This document shows positions 26,301 to 26,992 of a stretch of 26,992 bases of DNA, one piece after another. This stretch comes from JBDLRH01 sp039800165 (lineage in GTDB: Bacteria > Pseudomonadota > Gammaproteobacteria > Burkholderiales > Burkholderiaceae_C). The notes beneath the pieces are model-generated. The model was not told the origin of the DNA and ran no database searches. It saw nothing but the letters and a program-made list of their open reading frames with translations. Where the stretch lies: positions 1 through 26,992 of the forward strand of contig JBDLRH010000129.1 of the NCBI GenBank assembly GCA_039800165.1, given 5' to 3'. The translations under genes were made by a program, and so were the position numbers. How positions within the stretch are numbered: position 1 is the stretch's first letter; the number at the start of each line of letters is the position of its first letter.

Positions 26301-26992
26301 TCAGGCTGCCGCAGCGGTTGCCGCCGGGCCGTCGGTATCTGCATCAGCCGCGGGCGCACGCGCCGCATTTGCCGCTGCCTTGAACGGATCGGCGCCCAGG
26401 CGACGCAGGGTGTCGATGAAACGCTCGGCGCGGCCGTCGGTGGTGGACAGGCGCTGCGCGCGGTAGGTGTCCAGGATGGCCTCGATCACCTCGGGCACCT
26501 CGGCCGCGCTGAACGAGGGGCCGACCACCTTGCCCGGCTGTGCGGCGCCGCTGAGGGCGGAGCCGTCCGAGCCGCCCAGCGTCACCTGGTACCACTCGCG
26601 ACCGTCCTTGTCGACACCGAGGATGCCGATGTGCCCGCTGTGGTGATGCCCGCAGCTGTTGATGCAGCCGCTGATGTGCAGGTCGATCTCGCCCAGGTCG
26701 TGCAGCTCGTCCAGGTCCTGATAGCGCTCGGTAATGGCCGCAGCCAGCGGCAGCGAGCGTGCATTGGCCAGGGCGCAGAAGTCGCCACCGGGGCAGGCAA
26801 TCATGTCGGTCAGCAGACCGATGTTGGGTCGCGCAAAGCCCGCCTTGCGCACCGCGCGCCACAGCTCGGGGAGCGCGTCGCAGCGCACCCAGGGCAGCAC
26901 CAGGTTCTGCTCGTGCGTGACGCGCGCCTCGCCGGCGCTGAAGCGCTCGGCCAGATCCGCTGCCACTTCAAGTTGCTCTGCCGTGGCGTCGC
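26301..26992 (-). CDS. cysI: Sulfite reductase hemoprotein (nitrite/sulfite reductase family), C-terminal part
   Basis: About 230 residues are present; the gene continues beyond the window end, where the frame is still open. The four cysteines that bind the coupled siroheme and [4Fe-4S] cluster are seen as CPGGDFC and, about 40 residues later, CINSC within HISGCINSCGHHH. The fragment ends in a low-complexity Ala-rich tail (APAADADTDGPAATAAAA). It reduces sulfite to sulfide with six electrons. No cysJ flavoprotein gene is in the window, while a ferredoxin and its reductase lie at the far end of the same gene row. A nitrite reductase of the same family is less likely given the neighbours. Confidence 0.92.
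   Translation of the reverse strand, partial: DATAEQLEVAADLAERFSAGEARVTHEQNLVLPWVRCDALPELWRAVRKAGFARPNIGLLTDMIACPGGDFCALANARSLPLAAAITERYQDLDELHDLGEIDLHISGCINSCGHHHSGHIGILGVDKDGREWYQVTLGGSDGSALSGAAQPGKVVGPSFSAAEVPEVIEAILDTYRAQRLSTTDGRAERFIDTLRRLGADPFKAAANAARAPAADADTDGPAATAAAA

Overview
The window is very GC-rich, with gene content typical of a betaproteobacterium of the order Burkholderiales (Comamonadaceae or Sphaerotilaceae-like). The signs are a cysI-DUF934-cysH-cysD-cysN sulfate assimilation order, a 7Fe ferredoxin next to a thioredoxin-reductase-like ferredoxin-NADP reductase, and a very large investment in hybrid histidine kinases. The placement is inferred from gene order and style, not from a phylogenetic marker. 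No insertion sequence, phage gene, integrase or CRISPR array was seen.

Region 1 (1-262) is the 3' end of an FAD-dependent oxidoreductase. Region 2 (372-12422, plus strand) is a signal-transduction island in two tightly packed operon-like blocks. Block A (372-6908) encodes a membrane sensor with a degenerate kinase half, a kinase with a periplasmic c-type-heme (DUF3365/Tll0287-like) domain, a hybrid kinase that starts with a DUF3369-type receiver, and a stand-alone receiver. Block B (7099-12422) encodes two periplasmic binding proteins without any permease or ATPase, a Cache-HAMP-PAS kinase that is a paralogue of the block A kinase, and a second stand-alone receiver.

Region 3 (12423-17948) holds two convergent hybrid kinases: an MHYT-PAS-kinase-REC-REC-HPt protein on the plus strand and a multi-pass-membrane PAS-kinase-REC protein on the minus strand. 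Regions 2 and 3 together carry five apparently competent kinases, one pseudokinase, seven receivers and one HPt, yet no DNA-binding, GGDEF, EAL, HD-GYP or other recognisable output domain. Output must lie outside the window or act by protein-protein contact.

Region 4 (17949-18900) is a small-feature zone: a cluster of strong inverted repeats, an orphan CzcI-like histidine-rich secreted protein, an intrinsic terminator and tRNA-Asn(GTT). Region 5 (18910-21315, minus) is a TonB-dependent receptor preceded by a clear TPP (THI-box) riboswitch, which argues that the receptor imports thiamine or a related compound rather than a siderophore.

Region 6 (21427-26992, minus) is a probable operon for assimilatory sulfate reduction: cysI (partial), DUF934, cysH (APS-reductase type with Fe-S cysteines), cysD, cysN, then ferredoxin fdxA and a ferredoxin-NADP reductase. 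The last two could supply electrons to the sulfite reductase, since no cysJ flavoprotein is seen here.
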